Shown here in pieces: positions 31,201-39,674 of a DNA stretch of 64,000 nucleotides (the first letter of the stretch is position 1; each line of letters begins with the position of its first letter). The DNA is from a virus. A program made the position numbers and the translations under genes. The notes below the pieces were generated by a model that made no database searches, had not been told where the DNA came from, and saw nothing but the letters and a program-made list of their open reading frames with translations. Where the stretch lies: positions 41,465 to 105,464 of the IMG/VR virus record IMGVR_UViG_3300031952_000005, one strand, 5' to 3'.

Positions 31201-33660
31201 AGGTATTATACCATATATATTTGCATTACCAGTTTCTTCTGTATATAATTTTACATGACCTCCAGAACCCATGTATGGTCTTACTAAATTATTTTCAGGT
31301 GCATGAAATGAAAATATATTTTTTTGTACTTGTAAATTATTTACTATAGTGTTAGTTAAACTGCAAGGAGCTTGATTTAAACATCTACCTGTTAAAAATG
31401 GATCGTCATTTACATCATTGTAAGGATAATTCTGAAATAATCCTTTTTGTGATGTTGTATTTTGAAGATCATATTGTATCATGTTATTAAACATACCTTT
31501 TGCAAGAATGCTTCTATTTCCTTCGCGTGAACCACGTAAGATTTCATAACCTACAATATCTAAAATAGGATTACCACTAGTGTCAACAGGATGTGATATA
31601 TTAGAAAACTCAACTCCTAGTATATTTATTTTATCACCTGTTGTATTATGTATGTGAGTAGTTTCATTAGAAGGCATCTTGTGATGTCTAATAGGTTTAT
31701 TACACAAATCTCCCCATATTTCTGGATGATTATTTGGATACAACTCAGTAGATTCCCAGTATGCCATGTTACCACGTAAGTTGACAATACCACCATCTAT
31801 TCTAGCGTAATTTGGCATACTTGTTATTGTAGAAGTATCATATACTTGCCATGTTTTTCTACGTGTCTGATCAATTAAATCAGGATTAGTTATAGGTAAT
31901 AATGCAAGATCACTTGTAACTGCTTCTCTACCAGGTATATGAAATGATGCAGATCTTGCACCTGTTTTATATACCCATCTGATAAAGAAAGGATAAACTT
32001 CATCTCTATAATAACCAACTTCATGACCACCATCCCAGTAGTAACTTGCAGGATATTCTATAGACACCCAGTTACATTCTATCTGATTTGCTAGTGGTTG
32101 ATAATTAAAAAATGGTTGAGTAGTTACACTTGAGCGTATCAAGTATCCACTTACATTAAACATTTTTTCACTTTTCTCATATATAACTTTTTTAATAGGT
32201 ATAAGAGAAAGATCTACAGTAATAAGAGATGCATTATATAAATCTAAATGTACATTTGTTTGATTAATAGAATAGTATCCAATTTTCTTTGCAACAGATT
32301 GTTGATTAATAGTAGCAATAATAACCAGTTCATATTCTTCAAAATTCTGATCAAGATTGTCTAATGTTATATTAATTGAACCACCCATTCCAGTGTGATC
32401 CCATAATGTCTGTGCATTACTAGGCATACTATAATCAGTAAGTTTAACACCGTTCTCAGAATATGCAATAACTGCTTGATAAGAACCATTGTTTAATTGC
32501 CCACTACCTTTTGATTTACGTACTGTGACACATGGTTGTTCAACTAATGGATGTAATCTTAACTCATCACAATCTAATCTATCTGTACATATTTTTTCAC
32601 CACATGCATCAGGATCAGGAATTGTTTGGTTTACTTCTTTACATATTGTACCAGCAGCAGAAACAGAATAACCATCTGCCATATTATCAATATCAATACT
32701 TCCTTCTAATGCACATATAGTAACACTTTGTCCATAGTCCATGCTTAATACTTGCAGAATATTACCATCAACATCTGTATAATAAATACCAGTATCTATA
32801 ACAGGCATAGGTGGTGTTTCAGGTGTAACAACAGGACAATTTACTGTATAATCCCACTCAGTACCAGTTGGTCCTGTGATTCTTATGTAACAAGTAGAAG
32901 TTGTTGAAAACTTATTAAATGTTAGTGACCCTGCTCCTGATACTGGTCCACCTGTTGTAACTGTTGGAGGATCTATTGCTGGATTAGCATCAAACCATAT
33001 ATCCATTCTATCTGTTATAGTATACATTTCATAATTTACAGTCACGACACCATACATTTCTCCAAGTGAATGTATAGTATTTGTAACACCTGGACCCCCA
33101 GAATTAGTTGCAACTCCACAAGGATTTGCAGAACTTGCTCTAGCAACAGTATAATTATTCCATGTTTTATTTACGTCTACAGTTTTTATAGAACATATAT
33201 ATGGAATTTTATTTGGATCCAGATTTAATACTCTATCTGGATTTCTATTATCTTGCCAGTATGCAGAATAAGAACAATCATAATTTTCTTTAACTGCTCC
33301 TGTAATTAAATTATAAGTACTAAAATTTAAACAAGTATCTCTAATAAGTTTTGTATATGAACAAGTAGACTCATCAAATATTCCTATTTCTGATGTACTA
33401 TTATCTGTACTATATACTACCCATTCAGTTTTAAGTTTATTTATAATACCTATTACTGTAAATGGAAAAGTAGCACATTCCAAATTTGACTGCTCATTAC
33501 TGATTGTACCTACCTCACCATTATGAGCGTTGTTAATTGCATTAATTGCATTTGTCCAAACACCTTCAGGTATATATACATCAGTAGTATCCTTTAACAT
33601 TCCTTTTGAGAATGCGTTAATCAATTGTGGAGTTCCTGTATTTTTAGTTTGTTCTGCCAT
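28285..33660 (-). CDS. Tail muzzle / tail stabilisation giant protein, crAss-like
   Basis: A 1791-aa beta-rich protein with the N-terminus characteristic of the crAss tail-needle/stabilisation family: INAFSKGMLKDTTDVYIPEG, then NEQSNLECATFP. It carries many Cys, Tyr and Thr residues and an Ig/fibronectin-like middle (about residues 200-300). A hydrophobic Ala/Val-rich segment (roughly residues 880-970, including AAAAAANSVFTQTLASLIDI) may occupy the lumen or contact membrane. In characterised crAss-like virions the large protein after the ring proteins forms the tail muzzle that plugs and guides DNA exit. Assignment rests on size, order and N-terminal pattern. It is tightly packed between the ring protein gene (3-bp gap) and the lysin gene (1-bp overlap). 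Confidence 0.75.
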   Translation of the reverse strand: MAEQTKNTGTPQLINAFSKGMLKDTTDVYIPEGVWTNAINAINNAHNGEVGTISNEQSNLECATFPFTVIGIINKLKTEWVVYSTDNSTSEIGIFDESTCSYTKLIRDTCLNFSTYNLITGAVKENYDCSYSAYWQDNRNPDRVLNLDPNKIPYICSIKTVDVNKTWNNYTVARASSANPCGVATNSGGPGVTNTIHSLGEMYGVVTVNYEMYTITDRMDIWFDANPAIDPPTVTTGGPVSGAGSLTFNKFSTTSTCYIRITGPTGTEWDYTVNCPVVTPETPPMPVIDTGIYYTDVDGNILQVLSMDYGQSVTICALEGSIDIDNMADGYSVSAAGTICKEVNQTIPDPDACGEKICTDRLDCDELRLHPLVEQPCVTVRKSKGSGQLNNGSYQAVIAYSENGVKLTDYSMPSNAQTLWDHTGMGGSINITLDNLDQNFEEYELVIIATINQQSVAKKIGYYSINQTNVHLDLYNASLITVDLSLIPIKKVIYEKSEKMFNVSGYLIRSSVTTQPFFNYQPLANQIECNWVSIEYPASYYWDGGHEVGYYRDEVYPFFIRWVYKTGARSASFHIPGREAVTSDLALLPITNPDLIDQTRRKTWQVYDTSTITSMPNYARIDGGIVNLRGNMAYWESTELYPNNHPEIWGDLCNKPIRHHKMPSNETTHIHNTTGDKINILGVEFSNISHPVDTSGNPILDIVGYEILRGSREGNRSILAKGMFNNMIQYDLQNTTSQKGLFQNYPYNDVNDDPFLTGRCLNQAPCSLTNTIVNNLQVQKNIFSFHAPENNLVRPYMGSGGHVKLYTEETGNANIYGIIPYQHPKFKFINEGAFTSSVAYATGLAVLALFGEQATSSTTTGHTTGPSGELDVVTISLPWVSGTGTYLGDTNMITRNPVINYDNTFSTTTQGGVGNIVDTITNSKLVTAANAAFSGAVGLGAAVGLISSVWAAAAAANSVFTQTLASLIDILYGVIKYRDYVVQLNSHAFYNSFTGVVNTNVPSALQPSITRPVVPQGAKYVGSGLQDFNSIQRINNVNRNKFLALQTTTDINFTNTIDSSKSLLDDPSSISKIYTRNVASYYGAIKVDYENQYGQLHAIVQIPVQSCVYNTIGTVNRQHATSQILGGDVYINRYTEKNVYYFYNTWLIDVPNGTEWNYDNYRNGPIPTYWLDSSLYDSSDFNISITWKLLIVPEFNFGTPADLYKLDERGRVNTSSIPAFSLSFYNAWMYLSFNGVRDFFTESELNVAFRDYGEEPWEKFYDSVGNSFTDLDTMFRSDLITRPIYYEYDLSLSASKLYSNFASWGNILPRDYDPAIYTSCFQYYPRRVVYSLQQQEGLKRDNWRNYLQNNYRDFEGKVNVIKTLNAQGAVILFEDIEPTQFVGVDTFQSQGGVKYTIGDAGLFQQNMQSLVNADDAFEYGTCISSKSAVNTPYGLFWVSQKTGKIINFTGSVLDEISKNDMKYWFLENLPSPLLKKFPNYKLYDNVIEGISAQAIFDSQYDLLYFTKKDYKPLIEALQYNEFNNTFYTNINDVVTTYTFDNPAAFEKIEWTISYDPKLKIWLSFHDWHPEWLIPSYNHFLTIKTLVEEEEDVTKIWRHNVRTDSFANYYGDDYPWEVEYPVVTPNTITTLRNFEYTLDAYKYYNNGKDFNHVLDVNFDRAIIYNSEQNSGLLKLNVKPKNNPFALLNYPVVNIDSIDILFSKEENKFRFNQFYDVTNDRGEFTGNTIPMWITQPDGYHKDLNAAYLNYAKSPLEHKKFRHYGNKVILRKTVSADKKMILKFVNNKYLISPR

Positions 33661-33663
33661 GTC

Positions 33664-34767
33664 TTAGTACATATAACTTTTAAACATGTCATAATAATTA
33701 TGATATTGTGCTCTTCTGTTCAAATCATGAAGTCTTCTCATTTCTGCAAAGTCAGGAGTATTAACAAATGACAATGCGTTTGCACGTGCACCACGCAGCT
33801 TCTGATCCATTAACTGCATATGATTGGATACATTCTCTCCACTCATAAATAAGTTCTCGTAAATGCGTTGTTTTATAGCGTATTCATAATACTCGTTACA
33901 GTATGGATGATCAAGAACTAATAAATTACCATCATCATCTTCCATAAGTGATTGATAGTTGATAAAAATTACTCCTTCATCAAAATTAGTATGCATAAAT
34001 CCATTTTTAATATATGCGTCATATCTACCTCTTGTGTTTACATTAAAACAATCATCAGAAACAGATACTGATTTTTGCATTCTTAAAGGAATTAAAGTTT
34101 TACTATCAGTTCTTCTACCATTTGTTACGTAATGCACACGAGGTGTTCCATCAGCAGTACAGTCTAATAACGCAGGACAACTTCCTGAACCAGTACCCAT
34201 AGTACTTATTTTAGCACCCATTATAATTACTTTTACATTAGGTATAGTTACTATTGAAGTTGAAAATAAACTAATGTTCTCAGAATCAATAATATTAATA
34301 TCAAAATCTAGTGCAATACCATCACTATCAAATGCTTGTACAATAATATTTTGTGTATGCAACTGATGGTTAATAATGTTAGAACCTATTAAAATATCAA
34401 CTATTGTTGTAGACTGGTTAACAAACTTATCTGCTAAAAAGTTTTGAGCAAGACTGACACCTTCTAATATACCTTCAGTATATGTTTTATTGTAACTAGG
34501 TATTTCTTCAGTGTAATGTTCTTCACAAACTAAACCAAAATTTAATACATAAAAGTCTTGAGGAAGTTTTCCTTTTCCTTTGTGTATTTCAATTGCTTTA
34601 CTACGTGCTTGATTGATGCGCAATCCTAAATCATAATTTACACGCATTGCAACTTTAATAAGTTGTTGTGGTGCAATTAATCCTTCAAGATCCCATGTGT
34701 ATAAATCAATTTTTACACTGTCTAGTAAATCATCGAATGTTCTATATTGAGGTTCAGTTAATGCCAT
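33664..34767 (-). CDS. crAss-like tail ring / head-tail connector protein (367 aa)
   Basis: A 367-aa protein starting MALTEPQYRTFDDLLDSVKI, with LIAPQQLIKVAMRVNYDLGL shortly after. This is a pattern I associate with conserved crAss-like connector/ring subunits that sit below the portal. The C-terminal third (YCNEYYEYAIKQRIYENL, then a helical tail) suits a helix packing against adjacent ring subunits. It lies between the 223-aa ring protein and the tail muzzle, with 8- and 3-bp gaps, so the three are made together. No catalytic motif. Function from family pattern and gene order. Confidence 0.7.
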   Translation of the reverse strand: MALTEPQYRTFDDLLDSVKIDLYTWDLEGLIAPQQLIKVAMRVNYDLGLRINQARSKAIEIHKGKGKLPQDFYVLNFGLVCEEHYTEEIPSYNKTYTEGILEGVSLAQNFLADKFVNQSTTIVDILIGSNIINHQLHTQNIIVQAFDSDGIALDFDINIIDSENISLFSTSIVTIPNVKVIIMGAKISTMGTGSGSCPALLDCTADGTPRVHYVTNGRRTDSKTLIPLRMQKSVSVSDDCFNVNTRGRYDAYIKNGFMHTNFDEGVIFINYQSLMEDDDGNLLVLDHPYCNEYYEYAIKQRIYENLFMSGENVSNHMQLMDQKLRGARANALSFVNTPDFAEMRRLHDLNRRAQYHNYYDMFKSYMY

Positions 34768-34775
34768 TGTAATTA

Positions 34776-35447
34776 TTAATTAATTATGTTTCTATTATCT
34801 TGTTGTGGATCTGATGGTACTGCCATCATTGCACCAAGATCTTTTATTACATTTTGTTCTATTTCTGAATATAAGTATTCTGGAATAGCAAAATTCTTAT
34901 CTTGTATATAAATACAATCATCTGTAGTATCACAATTGTAACCACTTATATCACCTTCAAATACACCTTCAATTCTTACAGCATCCCATACAGTATTTGG
35001 AAAATAAATATGTCCATCTGAATACCAGTAGTATTTCTTTTTATTATACTTAAATGTCTTTTGATTAGACATTTTTTCAAATGTGTTAGGATAAGTAGGT
35101 GATACTTCTTCTGACAAATCTAATGAAGTAACACTTCTAAAAATAGGTCCCCAGTGTCCTTCCATCATATTGGGTAATTTATTTTTTGTACGTTTAAAAG
35201 TACAACCAGATGTAATACAATGACATTGAGATTCAGCGCGATCTATTTCGATTAACTCTACATAATTTAGAACTTGAAATACACTGTTGAATTTCATTAT
35301 TCTATTCTGTATGTCTTGTCTACGCACAAGCATTTTAGCATGCTTCATTACCATAGAATATAAAAATCTATCAGTAAGGAACGCATCCTGCTTAACTGCT
35401 TTTATTTGATTACGTACTCTTGATAGTACTTCACCTATTGTTATCAT
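34776..35447 (-). CDS. crAss-like tail tubular / ring protein (223 aa)
   Basis: A 223-aa protein beginning MITIGEVLSRVRNQIKAV and continuing TDRFLYSMVMKHAKMLVRR. It has a Cys-containing insertion (SQCHCITSGC) and a core YYWYSDGHIYFPN. This matches my recollection of the small conserved ring/tail-tubular subunit present in the structural block of most crAss-like genomes. Predicted position is the tail ring stack under the portal. It is followed after 8 bp by the larger ring protein and preceded after 8 bp by the 190-aa gene. Confidence 0.7.
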   Translation of the reverse strand: MITIGEVLSRVRNQIKAVKQDAFLTDRFLYSMVMKHAKMLVRRQDIQNRIMKFNSVFQVLNYVELIEIDRAESQCHCITSGCTFKRTKNKLPNMMEGHWGPIFRSVTSLDLSEEVSPTYPNTFEKMSNQKTFKYNKKKYYWYSDGHIYFPNTVWDAVRIEGVFEGDISGYNCDTTDDCIYIQDKNFAIPEYLYSEIEQNVIKDLGAMMAVPSDPQQDNRNIIN

Positions 35448-35455
35448 AATCTTAT

Positions 35456-36028
35456 TTATATATCGAACTCATCATAGTATTTAAGTTCATCTTGTTCTTG
35501 TTCTTTTTTATCAAGTTTATAATTATTTGATTTATAAATATTTGATATTTTTACTCTTGGATCTACTTGTAAATACTTCTTCCAGTTTTCTGGATAAGTA
35601 GCACTTACTGTTCTACTAAACTCACGCGTTGAATTAAACGCCCACAACTCATGATTCTTAAATCTGTACTTACTACCAAAAGTAGTAAAAAAGATTTTTG
35701 CAAGATACTGATCACTTTCAAAATTTCTATGTTGTACAGTACTTATGTATTCTTCACTTGCTTTAAAATCAATGTTTTTCTTTTTTGGTGGAGGACATGT
35801 TCCTACAAACAAATGTCCAATTTGTTCTGGTAGTTCAACACCATCACGTTTGTTAATTACAGTTTTCCACATGTTTTCATTAAACTTACTTACTATCAAT
35901 TTGATTTGCTCATTGGTCAAATCTACTGATGAAGGAACCTTTTCTTTTAATGATTTTATAAAATCTGTATTCAATGTACCTTCTGTCATTTTTCTGAATC
36001 GAGGTGCATTTAAGTTTGGTTTATTCAT
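35456..36028 (-). CDS. Conserved-position small protein, possibly HU/IHF-like
   Basis: A 190-aa basic protein. The segment from LTNEQIKLIVSKFNENMW through DGVELPEQIGHLFVGTC looks like the helix-then-beta-arm start of an HU/IHF fold. A later NHELWAFNSTREFSR could correspond to the final helix region, and the C-terminus is Lys/Asp/Glu-rich. crAss-like phages usually encode two IHF-like proteins, one near the terminase and one elsewhere, so this may be the second copy. The similarity is weak, and it could equally be a structural connector. It begins a ring-protein operon, with a 63-bp gap separating it from the phosphoesterase. Confidence 0.5.
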   Translation of the reverse strand: MNKPNLNAPRFRKMTEGTLNTDFIKSLKEKVPSSVDLTNEQIKLIVSKFNENMWKTVINKRDGVELPEQIGHLFVGTCPPPKKKNIDFKASEEYISTVQHRNFESDQYLAKIFFTTFGSKYRFKNHELWAFNSTREFSRTVSATYPENWKKYLQVDPRVKISNIYKSNNYKLDKKEQEQDELKYYDEFDI

Positions 36029-36091
36029 GAGTTATATACATTAAGAATTTACTAAAAAATATGAACATATTAAAGGATTTACCTAATTATC

Positions 36092-37360
36092 TTATACTGA
36101 ATAAGTAAACTCAGATATAAGTCCTTTGTTTATTTCGTGTATGTGTATTATTGCAGACCTTTGATTTCCAGTCCATTTGTTATGATAATGATAATAATCT
36201 GAAGATGTAAGCGCAGGAATAATACGTGTAACAAATCCTTGTTCTTCATTCTCAGTAATTACTTCTTTTGTTTTTCTACCATGATAGTGTCCTGTGTATA
36301 GCATTCTATGTTCAGAGTTACCCCATTCTGTAGAAAATTCTACTGCATATACTAATGGATTATTTTTAGATGATACATCACCATGTTCAACAGCAATCAT
36401 GTTTTTACCATACATAATGACTTTGCGTTCTGCATACTCTACGTTAAATGTAATATCAGTATCTTTTTTAAATACTTGTGATGATGCATGGATCATATGA
36501 TATGAAGATAGTCTATCGTGATTACCTGGTATAAACACAACCTCTAAGTTCTCACAAAACTGTTTAAGTTTATCAACAGCGTTACATACTGCGTCAAACG
36601 CTTTTAAATATGCTTTAGTTGCCACTTCTGAGTTTTCAACAGGTGTTCCTTTTGTAGTAGTACCATCAAAAGTATCCATGTTAAGTGTATCAGGTCCTAT
36701 TATTAATATAATTTTATCTAAATGATAATTTCTGTATGCTTTACCAACAAGATATGTAAGTGCAATATCCATTACTTCTGCCATGTTTTCATTACCTGGT
36801 TTACCAAAATGTAAATCTTGTAATGAAATAACCCCGCACACTTTCTCAGTTGATACTGAATTTAAATGTACAGGGTTTACTTTAGGAAAAACAGGTAACT
36901 TATAAGTTAATAGTTCTTGTAGAAATGATTTTTGTGCGATTAGTTCAGTAGGCAATCTTGTTATTAGTGCAGATACTAACCATTTGTTATTTTGTTCCTT
37001 ATTCCAGAACTGAGACAACTTCCATTTTGTAGTATCAATACTTAGTAAAGCAATAATTTCATCAGGTGTTTTTGGTTCTGTACTTGATATACCAGTAATC
37101 TTACTAGTACCTGTTTCAAGATTTTGATGAACTTCTGTTACTTTTGAATTTGTTTCTTTTTGTGGAAACAACTTATTGTCAATACTATGAAAAAAAGAAT
37201 CATCCATCACTTCATCATCAGACATGTTTTTTATTACATCTAATGTTTCTTTTTTAATAAACATGTATTCATGTAGTGATAACTCTAATCTGTCTGCTTC
37301 TTTTTGATTTGAATTTTTTCTTGTTAATCCTTGGTAAATTAATTTACTAATTAATTTCAT
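36092..37360 (-). CDS. Calcineurin-like metallophosphoesterase
   Basis: About 422 aa, taking the Met at 37360 (MKLISKLIYQ) as start. An in-frame upstream ATG at 37384 lies within a TATATTTG promoter box and so is probably not used. The C-terminal 250 residues hold the metal-binding motifs of calcineurin-type phosphoesterases in order: DLH (182-184), IIGPDTLN (GPD 222-224), GNHD (279-282), EHGD (325-328) and GHYHG (357-360). The N-terminal 170 residues are helical and not recognised. Such enzymes cleave phosphodiesters in nucleic acids or nucleotides. Its place inside the virion gene block, between tail fibres and ring proteins, is notable because it need not be structural. The second motif has Pro-Asp where many relatives have Gly-Asp. 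Confidence 0.8.
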   Translation of the reverse strand: MKLISKLIYQGLTRKNSNQKEADRLELSLHEYMFIKKETLDVIKNMSDDEVMDDSFFHSIDNKLFPQKETNSKVTEVHQNLETGTSKITGISSTEPKTPDEIIALLSIDTTKWKLSQFWNKEQNNKWLVSALITRLPTELIAQKSFLQELLTYKLPVFPKVNPVHLNSVSTEKVCGVISLQDLHFGKPGNENMAEVMDIALTYLVGKAYRNYHLDKIILIIGPDTLNMDTFDGTTTKGTPVENSEVATKAYLKAFDAVCNAVDKLKQFCENLEVVFIPGNHDRLSSYHMIHASSQVFKKDTDITFNVEYAERKVIMYGKNMIAVEHGDVSSKNNPLVYAVEFSTEWGNSEHRMLYTGHYHGRKTKEVITENEEQGFVTRIIPALTSSDYYHYHNKWTGNQRSAIIHIHEINKGLISEFTYSV

Positions 37361-37381
37361 GTTTGAACATTTTGAGTTATA

Positions 37382-37389
37382 CAAATATA
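37382..37389 (-). promoter_or_regulatory. Candidate Bacteroidota -7 promoter box for the phosphoesterase gene
   Basis: Minus-strand TATATTTG lies in the 34-bp gap after the 740-aa fibre gene and extends into the first codons of the longest possible phosphoesterase frame. Transcription starting about 7 bases downstream would exclude the first ATG and favour the Met at 37360. No convincing TTTG -33 box is seen. Confidence 0.4.
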
Positions 37390-37418
37390 TTATTAAAATA
37401 AAAAACTACATAAAATAT

Positions 37419-39641
37419 TTATAGATTATTATATGCAACACCTTGAACATTTAAAGTTATAATTGCATTTTGTGCATTTAAAGTTAATATTGATTTTTTG
37501 TGAGTTGTTGTAATACTTTTTGGTTTACCAAAATATGAATTCCATGTTACTAGTGCTAAATCTATAACTAGTTGACTTGTGTCTGCTATAGTAAAATCAG
37601 CATCGTCTATATATATATGTTGTACACCTTCCGCCCAAGTTTTTGTAGCATACTCTAAATCAGTAGAATTACCTCTTATATCAAAATAAAGAAGAGTAGA
37701 TGGAATGTTGTGTATTTCTCCAGTAATAGTGTTTAAACCTCTACTATCAAATACTTTTAATCCTAGAGCACTCATTGTTTGTAATGTTCCTGTAACAGCA
37801 TTTTGACCTTGATTATCATAGAACTCTAATATTGCTGGCAAACTATTAATATTACCTGATGTAACTTGAAAAGGAGCTACATCAGTACTCAACGTTCCAG
37901 CACCCCAGTTTTGAAAAGTTTTTAAACTTGCTGGTAAATTTGCTATATCACCACTAGTAGTATTTTTACCTTTATTACTATAATAAGTTAAAGAAGTTTT
38001 ATTTGTTAAACCAAAAAGATTTCCTGTTGTTGTTTGAAAAGGAGCAATCTGATCACGCAGGGTTCCATTTCCTTCATTTAAAAAGTACGTTATTCCAACT
38101 GGTAAATTACCTATGTCACCACTAGTGTAATTTATACCTCTATTACTATAACTTGTTAAAGTAGGTTTTAAATTACCAATATTACCAAAAGTTCTATTAG
38201 CACCTTCATTAGCATAAGTAATTAATGTAATAGGTAAATCTTTTATATCACCAGATGTGGTATTATTACCCCTGTTTCTGTAAAGTGTTAAATTAGGAGG
38301 TAAGTCTTTAATATCTCCACTTGTGGTATTAAGACCTGTGTTTTCGTAAATAGTTAAACTACGTGGTAATGATATCATTGTACCAAATGTATTGTTACTA
38401 CCTCCACAAATAAACGATTGCAATCCTGCAGGTAGTGCATCAACATTACCAGATATTTTATTAGAAATAGTACCAACAGTTGAATCAGTACATATAAATT
38501 TAGTTAATCCTGTGAATGCTCCTAGTTGAGCAGTAGTAAATGCTATACTATTAAATGTATTATCTGTTACTATAAAATTAGAAAACTCTTTGATATTTGC
38601 ATTACCTAATGAACTTCTCATTCTTATTTCTCCAGTATAAGCAGCACCATATGTATGAGATATAGTTATAGTATCTGTTGCAGTAGTATATCCTTCTATA
38701 GTACCATCACCCCAATTCACTAATAAACTAGAAGAACTGGTAGAAAGTTTAACATCAAATTTATTTTCTTCACTACTTATTAATGATAATGGTAACAATG
38801 GACAAGTTGCTATGTTAGTAATTATGCCTGCTAGTATTGTCACAACAATTATGTCTGAAACATTAGTATAATCTTGCACTTGATTATTAGGAATATACCA
38901 GTAATTCCCATTAGGAATAACCTCACAATCTGTTGCATTCCATACAACATACGCAGTTTGTCCAACTGTCATGCTACCTGTTTCAAGTGCATAAGCAGAA
39001 GTAAAACCAGTAGTTCTAACTGCTTTATAATCAACATATGCTGAACAAACTTGTTCAACAGTTCCACTAGAAAAAGGATAATTAGTTACACCATCAGTCC
39101 ATGCGTATGCTAAGTATGATTGTAACGTTAAACCTGCAGGTCTAACACAACATTCTACTGTTTCTGATGGTGGTCCGCATGGTGTTCCTCCATTTAATGG
39201 TTGTTGAATAATTGTTCGAGTACGTGTTTTTTCACCATCAACACATGGTCCAAATGGTCCCCATTCAGATTGTATACAATCAACAGGACATGTTGTTGTT
39301 TCTGTAAGTGGTGGACATGCTGGTGCACAAACACTTGGTTCTGTAATTGCTGTTCTAGTTCTAGTTTTTGTACCTGTTGCAGGATTACATGCTGACCATG
39401 CACTCCAGTCAGAAACCTGACAATTAGTTACACAACAAGCTAAACTTATTGTTTTGAATATTTCGAATATTTCATATACAGTCATACCTGTTGTAATATT
39501 CAAACAAGGAATATCTGCACCTGTATATATTACACATTTATCATCATGAGATGATGTACATAACGTATGTGAATAATCTGTACCTGGATATAATGGATCA
39601 GGACAAGGAACACAAGCAGTACAGTTGTTATTTGGATACAT
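37419..39641 (-). CDS. Tail fibre/adhesin with two thrombospondin type-1 repeats and leucine-rich-like repeats
   Basis: A 740-aa probable receptor-binding protein. Residues 1-70 are Cys-rich and include CVIYTGADIPCLNIT, shared in form with the next fibre (551 aa), suggesting a common attachment module. Residues about 74-119 and 122-166 are two thrombospondin type-1 repeats, with SDWSAWSAC and SEWGPFGPC signatures and KTRTRT strands. From about residue 390 to 680 at least ten repeats of roughly 22 residues follow the pattern NTTSGDI-x-x-LP-x-x-L-x-x-Y-x-N-x-G, like FNIP/BspA-type leucine-rich solenoids. It lies in the host-recognition cluster between the 551-aa adhesin and the phosphoesterase. 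Binding to a surface glycan or protein is inferred. Confidence 0.75.
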   Translation of the reverse strand: MYPNNNCTACVPCPDPLYPGTDYSHTLCTSSHDDKCVIYTGADIPCLNITTGMTVYEIFEIFKTISLACCVTNCQVSDWSAWSACNPATGTKTRTRTAITEPSVCAPACPPLTETTTCPVDCIQSEWGPFGPCVDGEKTRTRTIIQQPLNGGTPCGPPSETVECCVRPAGLTLQSYLAYAWTDGVTNYPFSSGTVEQVCSAYVDYKAVRTTGFTSAYALETGSMTVGQTAYVVWNATDCEVIPNGNYWYIPNNQVQDYTNVSDIIVVTILAGIITNIATCPLLPLSLISSEENKFDVKLSTSSSSLLVNWGDGTIEGYTTATDTITISHTYGAAYTGEIRMRSSLGNANIKEFSNFIVTDNTFNSIAFTTAQLGAFTGLTKFICTDSTVGTISNKISGNVDALPAGLQSFICGGSNNTFGTMISLPRSLTIYENTGLNTTSGDIKDLPPNLTLYRNRGNNTTSGDIKDLPITLITYANEGANRTFGNIGNLKPTLTSYSNRGINYTSGDIGNLPVGITYFLNEGNGTLRDQIAPFQTTTGNLFGLTNKTSLTYYSNKGKNTTSGDIANLPASLKTFQNWGAGTLSTDVAPFQVTSGNINSLPAILEFYDNQGQNAVTGTLQTMSALGLKVFDSRGLNTITGEIHNIPSTLLYFDIRGNSTDLEYATKTWAEGVQHIYIDDADFTIADTSQLVIDLALVTWNSYFGKPKSITTTHKKSILTLNAQNAIITLNVQGVAYNNL

Positions 39642-39674
39642 AATTAATCTAGTTTATGACAATGTGTATTATTA

